Assembly (NCBI GenBank): GCA_934167755.1
Contig: CAKPLT010000007.1
Span: 13,620-77,619, forward strand
DNA length: 64,000 nt
Origin: an uncultured Clostridia bacterium
Lineage (GTDB): Bacteria; Bacillota; Clostridia; TANB77; CAG-508
Direction: 5' to 3'
Part shown: positions 63,852 through 64,000 of the stretch, piece by piece
Layout of the letters: each line of letters opens with the position of its first letter
Numbering within the stretch: position 1 is the stretch's first letter
Position numbers and translations under genes: made by a program
The notes under the pieces: generated by a model
The model's input: the letters and a program-made list of their open reading frames with translations, nothing else
What the model was told of the DNA's origin: nothing
Databases searched by the model: none

Positions 63852-64000
63852 ATGGCAAACTCAAACAACAGTAATAAAAAATTAGTTCCAGAAGCTATGA
63901 GCGCTTTAGATAAATTCAAATATGAAGTTGCTTCAGAAGTTGGTGTAACTTTAAAAGACGGATATAATGGTGATATATCAGCTAAAGATGCTGGTAAAAT
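63852..64000 (+). CDS. Alpha/beta-type small acid-soluble spore protein (partial)
   Basis: The first 49 codons are present and run off the right edge. The start ATG has AGGAGGTGAAAAAC upstream, a near-perfect site typical of strongly expressed ssp genes. The product begins MANSNNSNKKLVPEAMSALD and continues with FKYEVASEVGV, the SASP alpha/beta signature. It should saturate and protect forespore DNA. Together with spoIIM and spoIVB it supports sporulation. Confidence 0.9.
   Translation, partial: MANSNNSNKKLVPEAMSALDKFKYEVASEVGVTLKDGYNGDISAKDAGK

Overview
The window is AT-rich DNA with spore-forming Firmicutes content: spoIIM, a SpoIVB peptidase, an alpha/beta-type small acid-soluble spore protein, a glycine T-box and TTGACA-N17-TATAAT-type promoters. 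The closest fit is an anaerobic, possibly uncultured, member of the Clostridia. Nearly all genes lie on the minus strand. The plus-strand exceptions are two edge fragments, a zinc-ribbon membrane protein with a small upstream ORF, and a PIN-domain protein. There is one tRNA (Trp). I see no rRNA, CRISPR array or recognisable transposase.

Layout. 1-14.5 kb: cell wall and housekeeping (cysS, PBP1A, GH18 hydrolase, lexA, greA, pgsA, S41 protease, two M23 peptidases, ftsEX). 14.7-21.2 kb: a duplicated pair of DUF285/BspA-like surface proteins around an AAA/PD-(D/E)XK gene. 21.2-31.2 kb: Alg13/Alg14-type pair, xerD, spoIIM, endonuclease Q-like, degenerate HD-GYP, ftsH, DUF1189, alr, femAB. 31.2-37.9 kb: short palindromic repeats around a zinc-ribbon cassette and a UPF0182 gene, then ftsY and a PIN gene. 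38-46 kb: glmM, T-box/glyQS, rqcH, M23, tRNA-Trp, trmB. 46-51 kb: a cohesin-domain protein beside a dockerin-bearing LRR protein. 52-62.7 kb: an eleven-gene Tad-like pilus/secretion operon. The right edge has a HAD phosphatase and the start of an ssp gene.

The most unusual signals are five. (1) I found three in-frame CGG codons in all minus-strand genes, and each sits exactly where the reading frame must move +1 (rqcH and both DUF285 genes), always giving C-GGR (Gly). This looks like CGG-dependent +1 frameshifting, although the two plus-strand genes use CGG as an ordinary codon. (2) (AC)n tracts of 11 and 9 units at the 5' ends of the DUF285 twins place one out of frame and the other in frame with its ATG, as in phase variation. 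(3) Two copies of a structured intergenic element keep the same core while their stems change in a compensatory way. (4) The Tad-like operon has a membrane-anchored ATPase, degenerate ParA proteins and a family of leaderless pilin-like paralogues. (5) An adjacent cohesin/dockerin pair suggests a minimal surface complex.
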